Source of the DNA: Geothrix edaphica
GTDB taxonomy: Bacteria > Acidobacteriota > Holophagae > Holophagales > Holophagaceae
Assembly: GCF_030268045.1 (NCBI RefSeq)
Contig: NZ_BSDC01000002.1
Coordinates: 434,001-498,000 of the forward strand
Direction of reading: 5' to 3'
Length of the DNA: 64,000 bases
How positions within the stretch are numbered: position 1 is the first letter of the stretch; every line of letters begins with the position of its first letter. A model generated the notes under the pieces. That model searched no databases. It was not told where the DNA came from and saw only the letters and a program-made list of their open reading frames with translations. Made by a program: the position numbers and the translations under genes. This document shows, one piece after another, positions 17,691 through 26,645 of this stretch.

Positions 17691-18065
17691 GTGGCCCCTT
17701 CGGACCTGCTCGATCTGACGACCCTCCAGAACCTGGTGGAACTGGATGACGGCAGCCATGGCCTGGTGCAGGAGATGATCGGCATCTTCCGGGAGGACAC
17801 CCCACACCGGATCGAGGACATCCTGCAGGCCGTGACGGATCGGGATGCCGAGGCCTTCTCCCGCGCCGCCCATGCCCTCAAGGGGGGCTCCGGCGCCCTG
17901 GGCGCCAGGTCTCTGCGCGCCCGGGCTGCGGAGCTGGAAGCCCTGGGCCGCGGCGGTTCCCTGGAGGTCGGCCCGGACCTGCGGGCCCAGCTGGAAGCGC
18001 TCTTCCAGGCCAGCCTCGCGGCCCTGGAGGCCTACGTGCGCGAGGGCGAATCCCGGCAGGCCTGA
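17691..18065 (+). CDS. HPt-domain phosphotransfer protein
   Basis: A single 124-residue histidine phosphotransfer domain. The phospho-accepting His61 sits in AAHALKGGSGALGA, the signature of HPt modules. Flanking helices carry EMIGIFREDTPHRIEDI and RARAAELEAL. The GTG at 17691 is chosen for AGGAG at 17681-17685; longer in-frame extensions are low-complexity. It would relay phosphate between a hybrid histidine kinase and a response regulator. Neither partner is encoded in this window, so it probably works with distant genes. It converges with the transglycosylase gene, with 6 bases between the stops. Confidence 0.85.
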   Translation: MAPSDLLDLTTLQNLVELDDGSHGLVQEMIGIFREDTPHRIEDILQAVTDRDAEAFSRAAHALKGGSGALGARSLRARAAELEALGRGGSLEVGPDLRAQLEALFQASLAALEAYVREGESRQA

Positions 18066-18071
18066 TCCCGC

Positions 18072-18917
18072 TCAGGGCGCCCCGAAGGACTTCACGCCGC
18101 TCGTGCCCTTGGGCGGGGGCTGATCGCTGATCTGGACCCGGCCCGTGGCATCGGTCCACTGGTAGATGCGCGTGGCGGCCCGCTGCTGGGCCGTGGGTTC
18201 CGCCACGGCCTTCTGCTCCTCCACTTCGAAGCCGCCCCGGCCCCGCTTCAGCAGGGCCATGCTGCCAGCCAGCTTGGGATCAGGCTGCACCGCCTTGCGC
18301 TGGTAGAGGTCGAGCACCTTCGGCACGTAGGCCCGGGTCTCGCGGAACGGCGGGACCCCCTTGTAGCGGTTCACGGCGCCCTCCCCTGCGTTGTAGGCCG
18401 CCACCACCTTGTGCAGGTCACCCTCGTAGTAGCCGTGGAGCCATTTCAGGTACTTCACGCCGCCGCTGATGTTCTGGCGGGGATCGAAGGGATCCAGTAC
18501 GCCGAAGCGCTCGGCCGTGGAGGGCATGAGCTGCATGAGGCCCAGAGCGCCGGCCTTGGAGCGGGCCTTGTAGTTGAAGGCGCTCTCCGCCTGGATGATG
18601 GCCCGCGCCAGGTGGATGTCCACGCCCTCGGTCTGGGCGATCTCATCCACCAGGGCAATGAGCTCGGGGCTCTTCAGGGCCCGGGCCATCTCCGCGGAAG
18701 TGACGGCAAGGCGCACCTTGCCGACGCCCACATGCTTGAGGATCAGCCCCTGTCCCTTCATGTAGCTGGGCGGCAGGTTGTTGATCACCAGCCGGCCCTG
18801 GCGGTCGTAGTAGGTGTAGAGGTAGGTGACCCCGGGCTTCGCTGCCCTGGAAGCCCTCGGCATCCCGGCGGACAGAGCCAAGGCGACGAAGGGGAGGATG
18901 AGGACCGGGCGGACCAT
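18072..18917 (-). CDS. Lytic transglycosylase (SLT) flanked by DUF4124-like modules
   Basis: ATG 18917 opens on a signal peptide (MVRPVLILPFVALALSAG) and has GGAG upstream; the frame runs further but without coding character. The product is 281 residues. An SLT family-1 domain is at about 100-215: catalytic Glu in AIIQAESAFNYKA, then GALGLMQLMPSTAERFGV, DPRQNISGGVKYL and VVAAYNAGEGAV. It cleaves peptidoglycan glycan strands to 1,6-anhydro-muropeptides. Two similar short modules bracket it: YLYTYYDRQGRLVINNLPP and IYQWTDATGRVQISDQPPP, both like DUF4124. Confidence 0.9.
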   Translation of the reverse strand: MVRPVLILPFVALALSAGMPRASRAAKPGVTYLYTYYDRQGRLVINNLPPSYMKGQGLILKHVGVGKVRLAVTSAEMARALKSPELIALVDEIAQTEGVDIHLARAIIQAESAFNYKARSKAGALGLMQLMPSTAERFGVLDPFDPRQNISGGVKYLKWLHGYYEGDLHKVVAAYNAGEGAVNRYKGVPPFRETRAYVPKVLDLYQRKAVQPDPKLAGSMALLKRGRGGFEVEEQKAVAEPTAQQRAATRIYQWTDATGRVQISDQPPPKGTSGVKSFGAP

Positions 18918-19113
18918 CGCACTCCATGATACGTGCACGGAGTTTTCCATGCCCATCCCGGGGCGGTCTCGTGGCATAGCCTCCTTGGAGGACACTGACC
19001 CGGAACAGCTCCGATCGGCTGCGTGGCCAACCTGGTGGCTATGCTCAGCCCGACGGGTGCCCGGCTCGGAACGCGGCACTGCCGCGTCCCTCGCCACCCG
19101 TCTGGGCTTCGCC

Positions 19114-22100
19114 TTACATGTTCCTTCGGTACTGCCCGCCCACTTCGTAGAGGGCTTGGCTGATCTGGCCGAGGCTGCAGACCTTGGCGGCGCCCAGGAG
19201 GGCGTCGAAGAGGTTGCCGCCACCGCGGGCCGTCTCCTTGAGGCGCGCCAGGGCCGCGGGGGCCCTGTCGGCGTTGCGGGCGTGGAAGGCGGCCAGGTTG
19301 TCGATCTGCTGGCGCTTCTCCGCCTCGGTGCTGCGGATCAGCTCCGGCGTGCCCGGCTCGACGGCCTGGGGGTTCAGGAAGGTGTTCACCCCCACGATGG
19401 GCAGCTCGCCGCTGTGCTTGAGGTGCTCGTAGTGCATGGACTCTTCCTGGATCTTGCCGCGCTGGTACATGGTCTCCATGGCACCCAGCACGCCGCCCCG
19501 GTCGGCGAGGCGGCGGAACTCGGCCAGCACGGCCTCCTCCACCAGCTCGGTCATCTGCTCGATGAGGAAGGCGCCCTGGAGCGGGTTCTCGTTCTTCGCC
19601 CCGCCCAGCTCCCGGTTGATGATGAGCTGGATGGCGATGGCCCGCCGCACGCTCTCCTCGGTGGGCGTGGTGATGGCCTCGTCGTAGGCGTTGGTGTGCA
19701 GGCTGTTGCAGTTGTCGTAGATGGCGTAGAGCGCCTGCAGCGTCGTGCGGATGTCGTTGAAGTCGATCTCCTGGGCGTGGAGCGAGCGGCCCGAGGTCTG
19801 GATGTGGTACTTCAGCTTCTGGCTGCGGTCATTGGCGCCGTACTTCTCCTTCATGGCCACGGCCCAGATGCGGCGGGCCACGCGGCCGATGACGCTGTAC
19901 TCGGGGTCGAGGCCATTGCTGAAGAAGAAAGAGAGGTTCGGCGCGAAGTCGTCGATGTGCATGCCGCGGGACAGGTAGTACTCGACGAAGGTGAAGCCGT
20001 TGGCCAGCGTGAAGGCCAACTGGGTGATGGGATTCGCCCCGGCCTCGGCGATGTGGTAGCCGCTGATGCTGACGGAGTAGAAGTTGCGGACCTTCTCCTC
20101 GATGAAGGTCTGCTGGATGTCGCCCATGACCTTGAGGCTGAACTCCGTGCTGAAGATGCAGGTGTTCTGGGCCTGGTCTTCCTTGAGGATGTCGGCCTGC
20201 ACCGTGCCGCGCACGGTCTGGAGGGCCTCGGTCCGCAGCTTGGCGTAGACCTCCGGCGGCAGCACCTCGTCGGCGGTGGCCCCCAGCAGCGCCAGGCCCA
20301 GGCCATGGTTGCCTTCGGGCAGCGTTTCGCCATAGCGGGGGCGGGTCAGGCCCTTGGCCGCGTACTTCGCGTCGATCTTGGCCTGGGCGGCTTCCAGCTG
20401 GCCGTGCTCCTTCAGCCACAGCTCGGCCCGCTGGTCGATGGCGGCGTTGAGGAAGAAGGCCAGCATGGTGGGGGCGGGCCCGTTGATGGTCATGCTCACG
20501 CTGGTGGTGGGGCAGAGCAGGTCGAAGCCGGAGTAGAGCTTCTTGGCGTCATCCACGGTGCAGACGGACACGCCGCTGTTGCCGACCTTGCCGTAGATGT
20601 CGGGGCGGACGTGGGGATCCTCGCCGTAGAGGGTCACGCTGTCGAAGGCGGTGCTGAGGCGGACGGCCGGCTGGCCCTTGCTCACGTAGTGGAAGCGCTT
20701 GTTGGTGCGCTCGGGCGTGCCTTCGCCGGCGAACATGCGGGTGGGATCCTCGCCCACGCGCTTGTACTCGAAGACGCCGGCCGTGAAGGGGAAGCGGCCC
20801 GGCAGGTTCTCCAGCAGCTGCCAGCGAAGCAGCTCGCCCCAGCCCGAGTAGGGCGGCAGGGCCACCTTGGGCACCAGGGAGCCGCTGAGGGACACGGTGT
20901 AGTTGGCGGTCCGGATCTCCCTGCCGCGCACCACGTAGATGTTCTCGGGTTCCGTGTAGCTGCGCTTCAGCTCCGTCCAGTCGTGGATGAGGCGGCGGCT
21001 CTCGGCATGCAGCTCGCCCAGGTGCTCCTGGTAGCGCTGCCGGAGCAGGAGGATGGCCACGCCCTGATCGCCCTCGCCGGCTTCGGTCAGGTGCGCCGAA
21101 TCGTAGAAGGCCCCGGCGGGCGGCACCTTGTCGCCCAGGGCCAGGAGGCTGGTCCGCAGGGCGTGGGCCAGCTCGGCGGTCTCCGCCTGACGTCGGGCCC
21201 AGGCCTTGTAGCCCTGCACCGTGTCGGCGATCTCCGCCAGGTAGCGCACCCGCTCGGGCGGGATGATGGCGGAGCGGCGGGGGCTCCCGGGCTCGGCCTC
21301 CATCAGCGACACCCAGTCCACCCCGGTCTTCGCCGCCAGGGCCTTCACCAGGTTCACGAAGAGCCAGTTGGTGGCGGGGTCGTTGAACTGGCTGGCGCAG
21401 GTGGCGTAGACCGGCATGTCCTCGGTGGGCTCGCTGAACCGCTTGTGGGCGCGCTGGTACTGCTTGCGGACATCGCGCAGGGCATCCTCGGCGCCGCGCT
21501 TGTCGGCCTTGTTCAGCACCACGAGGTCCGCGAAGTCCAGCATGTCGATCTTCTCGAGCTGGCTGGCAGCGCCGTATTCCGGCGTCATCACGTACATGGA
21601 CAGGTCCACCAGGTCCGCGATCTCGCTGTCGCTCTGGCCGATGCCGGCCGTCTCCACGATCACCAGGTCATAGCCCTCGGCCTTGGCCGCGGCGATGCTG
21701 GCGACGAGGGCCTCGCTGGTGGCCCGGTGGGCGGCGGCGCGGGTGGCGAGGCTGCGCATGAAGACGCGGTCGCGCAGCTCGGGGTGGTAGAGAGAGTTCA
21801 TGCGGATGCGGTCGCCCAGCAAGGCGCCACCCGTCTTGCGCTTGGTGGGGTCCACGCTGAGCACCGCAACGCGCTTCTCGGCGAAATCAACCAGGAACCG
21901 GCGGAGCAGCTCGTCAATGAGGGAGGACTTGCCGGCGCCGCCCGTCCCGGTGATTCCGAGAACAGGCACCTTTCTCGCGGGCTTTCCGGAGATACCCGCG
22001 GCGCCAAGCTCGATCTCGGTGATCTTGCGGGCCAACGGCATCGCCGCAGGCTGAGTGCGCGGGTCGAAATCGCAGCGCGCCACCATCTCGTCGATCATGC

Positions 22101-22530
22101 CCTGGAGGCCCATGTGGCGGCCGTCTTCGGGGCTGTAGATGCGCGCCACGCCGTAGGCTTCCAGCTCCCGGATCTCCTCGGGCACGATGACGCCCCCGCC
22201 CCCGCCGAAGACCTGGATGTGGCCGGCGCCCCGCTCCCGGAGCAGGTCCACCATGTACTTGAAGAACTCCATGTGGCCGCCCTGGTAGCTGGAGAGGGCG
22301 ATGCCCTGGGCGTCCTCCTGGATGGCCGTCTCCACGATGTCCTGCACCGAGCGGTTGTGGCCGAGGTGGATCACCTCGCAGCCCGTGGCCTGGATGATGC
22401 GCCGCATGATGTTGATGGCCGCGTCGTGGCCGTCGAAGAGGCTGGCGGCCGTGACGAAACGCACCTTGTGCCTGGGCGTGTAGCCCTCGGCTGTGTGGAC
22501 GGTGTCAGGCGTGGTGGCGAGTGTGGACAT
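19114..22530 (-). CDS. icmF: Fused isobutyryl-CoA/methylmalonyl-CoA mutase (IcmF)
   Basis: A 1138-residue adenosylcobalamin enzyme. Domain order: B12-binding domain at about 20-155 ([15 protein letters not shown], then HLG); a MeaB-type G-protein chaperone domain with Walker [10 protein letters not shown] near 195 and NKAD near 337; and the mutase barrel from about 560 (YSGWGE, TGVFEY-like [21 protein letters not shown]). This order (small subunit, GTPase, large subunit) defines IcmF, which isomerises isobutyryl-CoA and n-butyryl-CoA and carries its own chaperone. Substrate range cannot be fixed from sequence alone. No meaB or epimerase gene is adjacent. Confidence 0.95.
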   Translation of the reverse strand: MSTLATTPDTVHTAEGYTPRHKVRFVTAASLFDGHDAAINIMRRIIQATGCEVIHLGHNRSVQDIVETAIQEDAQGIALSSYQGGHMEFFKYMVDLLRERGAGHIQVFGGGGGVIVPEEIRELEAYGVARIYSPEDGRHMGLQGMIDEMVARCDFDPRTQPAAMPLARKITEIELGAAGISGKPARKVPVLGITGTGGAGKSSLIDELLRRFLVDFAEKRVAVLSVDPTKRKTGGALLGDRIRMNSLYHPELRDRVFMRSLATRAAAHRATSEALVASIAAAKAEGYDLVIVETAGIGQSDSEIADLVDLSMYVMTPEYGAASQLEKIDMLDFADLVVLNKADKRGAEDALRDVRKQYQRAHKRFSEPTEDMPVYATCASQFNDPATNWLFVNLVKALAAKTGVDWVSLMEAEPGSPRRSAIIPPERVRYLAEIADTVQGYKAWARRQAETAELAHALRTSLLALGDKVPPAGAFYDSAHLTEAGEGDQGVAILLLRQRYQEHLGELHAESRRLIHDWTELKRSYTEPENIYVVRGREIRTANYTVSLSGSLVPKVALPPYSGWGELLRWQLLENLPGRFPFTAGVFEYKRVGEDPTRMFAGEGTPERTNKRFHYVSKGQPAVRLSTAFDSVTLYGEDPHVRPDIYGKVGNSGVSVCTVDDAKKLYSGFDLLCPTTSVSMTINGPAPTMLAFFLNAAIDQRAELWLKEHGQLEAAQAKIDAKYAAKGLTRPRYGETLPEGNHGLGLALLGATADEVLPPEVYAKLRTEALQTVRGTVQADILKEDQAQNTCIFSTEFSLKVMGDIQQTFIEEKVRNFYSVSISGYHIAEAGANPITQLAFTLANGFTFVEYYLSRGMHIDDFAPNLSFFFSNGLDPEYSVIGRVARRIWAVAMKEKYGANDRSQKLKYHIQTSGRSLHAQEIDFNDIRTTLQALYAIYDNCNSLHTNAYDEAITTPTEESVRRAIAIQLIINRELGGAKNENPLQGAFLIEQMTELVEEAVLAEFRRLADRGGVLGAMETMYQRGKIQEESMHYEHLKHSGELPIVGVNTFLNPQAVEPGTPELIRSTEAEKRQQIDNLAAFHARNADRAPAALARLKETARGGGNLFDALLGAAKVCSLGQISQALYEVGGQYRRNM

Positions 22531-22602
22531 GGATCCCCCGTTCGGGCGAAACCTCAGTCTACCGGGGCCCCTGCTCCTTCCGAAGCGCTGTTCACCCCCG
22601 GG

Positions 22603-24120
22603 TCAGTTGTCCTCCAGCAGCCCGATGGGGAAGCGGTCCTCCATGAGGCTCTGCCGCTCCCGCAGGTGCTGCATGAGGGCCTTCCACTTGGGCAGGCCCC
22701 GGAGGGGCTCCAGCATGGGGCTGCGCTCGTACCAGGTGGTGCAGCCGAAGCCCCGGGCGAAGGCGCGTCCCGTCATGTCCATGGCACTGGCCCGGTCGCC
22801 GATCAGCGCATAGGCTTCCGCCAGCCGGAGGGTGAACTCGCCATCGGGCTCGCGCATGCCGATGCGCTCCTGGTCGTACTCCCGCAGCTTCTTCCAGGCC
22901 TCGTCCTTCTGCCCTTCCAGGATCAGGCCGTAGATCTGGCTCAGGCGGAGGATGTTCGGATAGCCGTTGGCCAGGGTTGCCGCAGTCTTGAACTCCTGGC
23001 GGGCCAGCCCCTGGTCCCCCCGCACCAGGGCCAGGTAGCCCCGGTAGAAGGGCAGTACGCCGGAGGTGCTGCGCAGATGCCCCGGCTGCTCCTGGAGGCT
23101 GGCCTCGAAGTGCTGGACCTCGCCGGTATACAGACAGGTGATGTCCACGGCCTGGGGCTGGAGGCTGGCGAAGGCCAGGTGGTCCCGCAGATCCATGGCG
23201 CGCCGGGCCAGGGGCAGCAGGCCGGCCCCCCGGGCGGCATAGGCGATGCCCGTCAGCAGGGTGGGGTTGTGCGGCTGCAAGCGCCGGGCCTGCATCAACA
23301 GGGACAGGGCCTCGGCCTGGTTGCCCCCGTCGGCCTTGAGCAGCGACAGGAGGAAGGTGCCCCTGGGGTGGTACGGCGCCAGGGCCAGCCCGCGCTGGAT
23401 CAGGACCTCGGTTTCCGCCTGCTCCTGTCGGAACGCCGCCGGGCAGTTCAGCATACGGCGATAGCGCAGGTTGCCGAGGAGGATCCACGGCGTGGCGCAG
23501 GAGGGTTCCGCCGCGACGGACCGCTCCGCCAGCGCCATGGCTTCTTCCAGCTGCTCGTTCCTGAACCGGCGGGCACTCGCTCCCATCAGGTCCCAGAAGC
23601 AGGCGGGCTGCCTGGGGACCAGCGGCGGGCCGCCGGCCATGCGGATGCGCCTGGGGAACCCGCCCAGGAAGGCCTCGAAGGCTGCCGCGGGCTCCAGCGG
23701 CTGCCCTTGGCACCGGACCCAGGCCGGGGGCGCGCCCTTGACCAACCTGTCCCCCCAGACATACCGGTAGGAGAGGACCAGCGCCTCCCCCTGGCGGGAG
23801 GGTTCGAGCACCACCATCAGGCTCCGGGGCTGGGCGCGGATGACTTCCAGATCGCCCGGCAGCTCCGTGACGCTGGTGACGGCCGCCTGGCCGAAGGATT
23901 CCAGGTGGTCCTGGACCAGGGCCCCGATGGCCCGGCAGGTGGCGGCATCCAGTTCCCCGGCGCCCCCCTGCGAAGGGGTGATCAGCAGCACGCGGAGGGG
24001 GCTGCGCAGCCCGCGCGCGGCCAGGAGCCAGGCCACGCCGCCCCCCGCTCCAAGGACCAGGAGGAACAGGAGGCCCAGCACCAGGGCCGGGCGGCGGGGA
24101 TTGGAGGTAGATTCGCGCAT
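22603..24120 (-). CDS. Membrane-anchored TPR-repeat protein
   Basis: A 505-residue protein with one N-terminal transmembrane segment (about residues 12-35), then a periplasmic part. Residues 40-170 form an alpha/beta region (RVLLITPSQGGAGELDAATCRAIG). From ~190 to the end there are helix-turn-helix TPR-like repeats (AERSVAAEPSCATPWILLGNL, RGLALAPYHPRGTF, EFKTAATLANGYPNILRLSQI). TPR scaffolds mediate protein-protein contacts. The partner is not evident from the neighbours (icmF downstream, a divergent protease upstream). Function unknown. Confidence 0.75.
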   Translation of the reverse strand: MRESTSNPRRPALVLGLLFLLVLGAGGGVAWLLAARGLRSPLRVLLITPSQGGAGELDAATCRAIGALVQDHLESFGQAAVTSVTELPGDLEVIRAQPRSLMVVLEPSRQGEALVLSYRYVWGDRLVKGAPPAWVRCQGQPLEPAAAFEAFLGGFPRRIRMAGGPPLVPRQPACFWDLMGASARRFRNEQLEEAMALAERSVAAEPSCATPWILLGNLRYRRMLNCPAAFRQEQAETEVLIQRGLALAPYHPRGTFLLSLLKADGGNQAEALSLLMQARRLQPHNPTLLTGIAYAARGAGLLPLARRAMDLRDHLAFASLQPQAVDITCLYTGEVQHFEASLQEQPGHLRSTSGVLPFYRGYLALVRGDQGLARQEFKTAATLANGYPNILRLSQIYGLILEGQKDEAWKKLREYDQERIGMREPDGEFTLRLAEAYALIGDRASAMDMTGRAFARGFGCTTWYERSPMLEPLRGLPKWKALMQHLRERQSLMEDRFPIGLLEDN

Positions 24121-24257
24121 AGATTCACTTCAGATTACGGGGATTCCCGGAAGCCCCAAAGGGCGAAGGTTGCCGGGGCCGCCCTCATTCAGCACCTTGA
24201 TCCGTCAGCATCTGGCCCGGGACTCCGGCGAAGCCGCATACTCTCCGAGGAGCCGCC

Positions 24258-25451
24258 ATGATCCCCAGCCCCCGCCGTTTCCCCCCGGGTCTCGCCATCC
24301 TCCTGGCCCTGCCCCTCCTGGCCCAGGCCCCCGCGCCGACTCCTGCGCAGCCCCCCAGCGAGGACGCCACCATCCAGCGCTTCCGGGCCCATGCGGCCCC
24401 CCGCGCCGTGGCGCAGCGTCCGCCCCTCAGCGCCGAGGAGCGCAACACCATCCGGCGCTTCAAGGAGGCCAAACCGAGCGTGGTGTACGTCTCGGCCATC
24501 GCGCCCGTTCAGGACCTCCGCACCCTTGACATCACCAAGATCCCCACGGGCACGGGGACCGGATTCGTGTGGGATGAGTGGGGCCACGTGGTCACGAATC
24601 ACCACGTGATCACCGTGGAGGATCAGGGCAAGCGGGTGGCCGAAGTGGACGAGGTGGAGGTCACCCTCGCGGACGGCAAGACCTACAAGGGGCGGGTGAT
24701 CGGCACGAGCTTCGCCTACGACATCTCCGTGCTCCAGGTCTTCGCCCCCCTCGGCGCCATGCGCCCCATCCCCATCGGACGCAGCTCCGACCTCCAGGTA
24801 GGCCAGGCGGTATCGGCCATCGGCAACCCCTTCGGCCTGGACCACACCCTCACGAAGGGCGTCATCTCCGCCCTGGGCCGGGAGATCGGCACGGGCTACA
24901 ACACGAAGATCCTGAACGTGATCCAGACGGATGCGGCCGTGAATCCAGGCAACTCCGGCGGCCCCCTCCTGGACAGTGCCGGGCGCCTGGTGGGCATGAA
25001 CACGGCCATTGCCGCCGCCACCGGCGCCTCCGTGGGCATCGGCTTCGCCATCCCCGTGGACACCCTGAACCGCGTGGTGCCCCTGCTCATCGCCCGGAGC
25101 CGCCTGGAGCCGCCCCGCATGGGCTTCGAGACCATGGGCAGCTACGAGGCCCAGCAGGTCTTCGGCATCACCCGGGGCCTGGTGGTGAGGGCGGTGGAGC
25201 CGGATTCGCCCGCGGGCCGGGCCGGCCTTCGTGCCCTGGAAGTCGATGCCGCGGGCCGCGTCAAGGCCATGGGGGATGTCCTCCTCGGCTACCAGGGGCG
25301 GCAGATCGAGAACGAGGGCCAGTTCATGGCCATGCTGGAGCTCGAGTCGCCGGCCGACGAGGTGGTCTTCGACGTCCTCCGCGACGGCCGGGTCATCAAG
25401 GTCAAGCTGCAGCTCAAGGCCACGAGGAAGGCCGAGCCCACCAGCATCTGA
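24258..25451 (+). CDS. HtrA/DegP-like trypsin family serine protease with PDZ domain
   Basis: A 397-residue envelope protease with a signal peptide (FPPGLAILLALPLLAQAPA). The S1C catalytic triad is visible: His in VVTNHHVI (about 115), Asp in FAYDISVL (about 154) and Ser in NPGNSGGPLL (about 234). A single PDZ domain follows (about 290-390: GLVVRAVEPDSPAGRAGL). It degrades or refolds misfolded periplasmic proteins. GAGGAG precedes the ATG. It is divergent from the TPR gene and convergent with the DUF1573-like gene. Confidence 0.93.
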   Translation: MIPSPRRFPPGLAILLALPLLAQAPAPTPAQPPSEDATIQRFRAHAAPRAVAQRPPLSAEERNTIRRFKEAKPSVVYVSAIAPVQDLRTLDITKIPTGTGTGFVWDEWGHVVTNHHVITVEDQGKRVAEVDEVEVTLADGKTYKGRVIGTSFAYDISVLQVFAPLGAMRPIPIGRSSDLQVGQAVSAIGNPFGLDHTLTKGVISALGREIGTGYNTKILNVIQTDAAVNPGNSGGPLLDSAGRLVGMNTAIAAATGASVGIGFAIPVDTLNRVVPLLIARSRLEPPRMGFETMGSYEAQQVFGITRGLVVRAVEPDSPAGRAGLRALEVDAAGRVKAMGDVLLGYQGRQIENEGQFMAMLELESPADEVVFDVLRDGRVIKVKLQLKATRKAEPTSI

Positions 25452-25462
25452 CCTGTTCAGCT

Positions 25463-26500
25463 CTAGTGGTGGTGGTGTTCCTCCGCCGGCGGCGGGGCGG
25501 GCACCGTGCCCTTCGCCGGCCGCGCCTTGGGATCGAGGAAGCGCAGGGGCACCTGGAGGGGTTCCTCCAGGTTGGAGCAGTGGACCAGCAGGAGGGCTTC
25601 GACCGCGGTCCCCGTGCGCCGCACCCGCAGGACCTGCCGGGGGGCTTCCGCCGCAGGCGCATCCAGCACCTGGAAACCACGCCCCCGGACCTCCGACTTC
25701 AGGATGCGGAAGGGCTTCCCGTCCCGGGCGCGGAGCTCCAGGGTCAGCAGGGTGGTCTTCGGTTCCGTGAACACCAGCCGCGAGGGCTCGGGCACCACCG
25801 GCAGGGCGATCCGCCAGTCCAGGTACAGCGTGAAGAGGGGCTGCTTCGGGGCGTTGGTCGCCACCTTCAGCACCTCCAGGCCGGCGGTGACGCCCGGTTT
25901 CAGGCGCCGGGGCCGCAGGGTCACCCGCAAGTCCGAGCCGCCCTCTCCGGGAACCAGCTCCGCATCGAGGTAGGCTGCCGGCTCTGACGCGAGCGCCAGC
26001 TTCAGGGGGTCGCCTCCCTCCCGCCGGAAGCGGAAGCTCAGCTCCGGGCTCTCGTGGGGGGCCACCTCGCCGAGGCTCTTCCGCTCGGCGTCCACCGTCA
26101 CCTCGGGCCGCACCATCATGTCGTAGCGCAGGATGTAGTTGGGCTGGCCGGGATCGTCGGTGCCCAGGCGCACCGCCCCCTTGATGGGCCCCACCAGGCC
26201 CGTGGGATCCACCTTCACCGTCACCAGGCGGACCTCGCCCGGCTGCAGGGGTGTGGCCAGCTGCGCCTCGTCCAGGCTGAGCCCCAGCGACAGGTCCAGC
26301 ACCCGTAGGTGGAAGGGCCGGTCATGGATGCTCTTGATGCCGAAGGCCGCCTCGCGGGCCTCCCGCGGGCCCACGCTGCCGAGGTGGACGGGGAACGGGG
26401 TGGTGAGCTCGATGCGGGCGGGCGGCACCGGGTCGGGCCTGGCCGGCGCCGGCACCGGCGGGACCTGCATCAGAAGGAGGAGAACGGGCAGGAGCAGCAT
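25463..26500 (-). CDS. Secreted DUF1573-like protein with natural His tail
   Basis: ATG 26500 (MLLLPVLLLLMQVPPVPAPA) begins a signal peptide, with AGGA upstream; the 15 extra codons upstream look non-coding. The 345-residue product has repeated immunoglobulin-like beta-sandwich segments with DUF1573-type wording: FGSV-like VHLGSVGPREAREAAF, VTVDAERKSLGEVAP, VLKVATNAPKQP. The C-terminus is proline-rich and ends EEHHHH. DUF1573-like domains are found in exported proteins of unknown function. The terminal histidines could bind metal. Confidence 0.7.
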   Translation of the reverse strand: MLLLPVLLLLMQVPPVPAPARPDPVPPARIELTTPFPVHLGSVGPREAREAAFGIKSIHDRPFHLRVLDLSLGLSLDEAQLATPLQPGEVRLVTVKVDPTGLVGPIKGAVRLGTDDPGQPNYILRYDMMVRPEVTVDAERKSLGEVAPHESPELSFRFRREGGDPLKLALASEPAAYLDAELVPGEGGSDLRVTLRPRRLKPGVTAGLEVLKVATNAPKQPLFTLYLDWRIALPVVPEPSRLVFTEPKTTLLTLELRARDGKPFRILKSEVRGRGFQVLDAPAAEAPRQVLRVRRTGTAVEALLLVHCSNLEEPLQVPLRFLDPKARPAKGTVPAPPPAEEHHHH

Positions 26501-26525
26501 GTCGGATCCTGGAGGAGTTCTTTCA

Positions 26526-26547
26526 GTGTGCCGCGAGCGAGGCACAC
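26526..26547. promoter_or_regulatory. Inverted repeat in the divergent promoter region
   Basis: GTGTGCC-8 bases-GGCACAC lies between two divergent exported-protein genes (starts at 26500 and 26646), next to an A+T-rich stretch (GATGTTAATTGTTGTTAAG). It could be an operator or an RNA hairpin. No regulator is identified. Confidence 0.35.
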
Positions 26548-26645
26548 CGCTGGGATGTTAATTGTTGTTAAGTGCAGCGAATTCACCTCGCAGTCACGCC
26601 CGGTCTGGGTGGAATGGGGAGGAACCCCTTTCCCACGAGGTGACC

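Noticed and set aside
18826-24261. 1811-codon plus-strand open frame
   Set aside because: It runs antisense through icmF and the TPR gene. Third-position G+C bias keeps antisense frames open; the minus-strand products have clear motifs.
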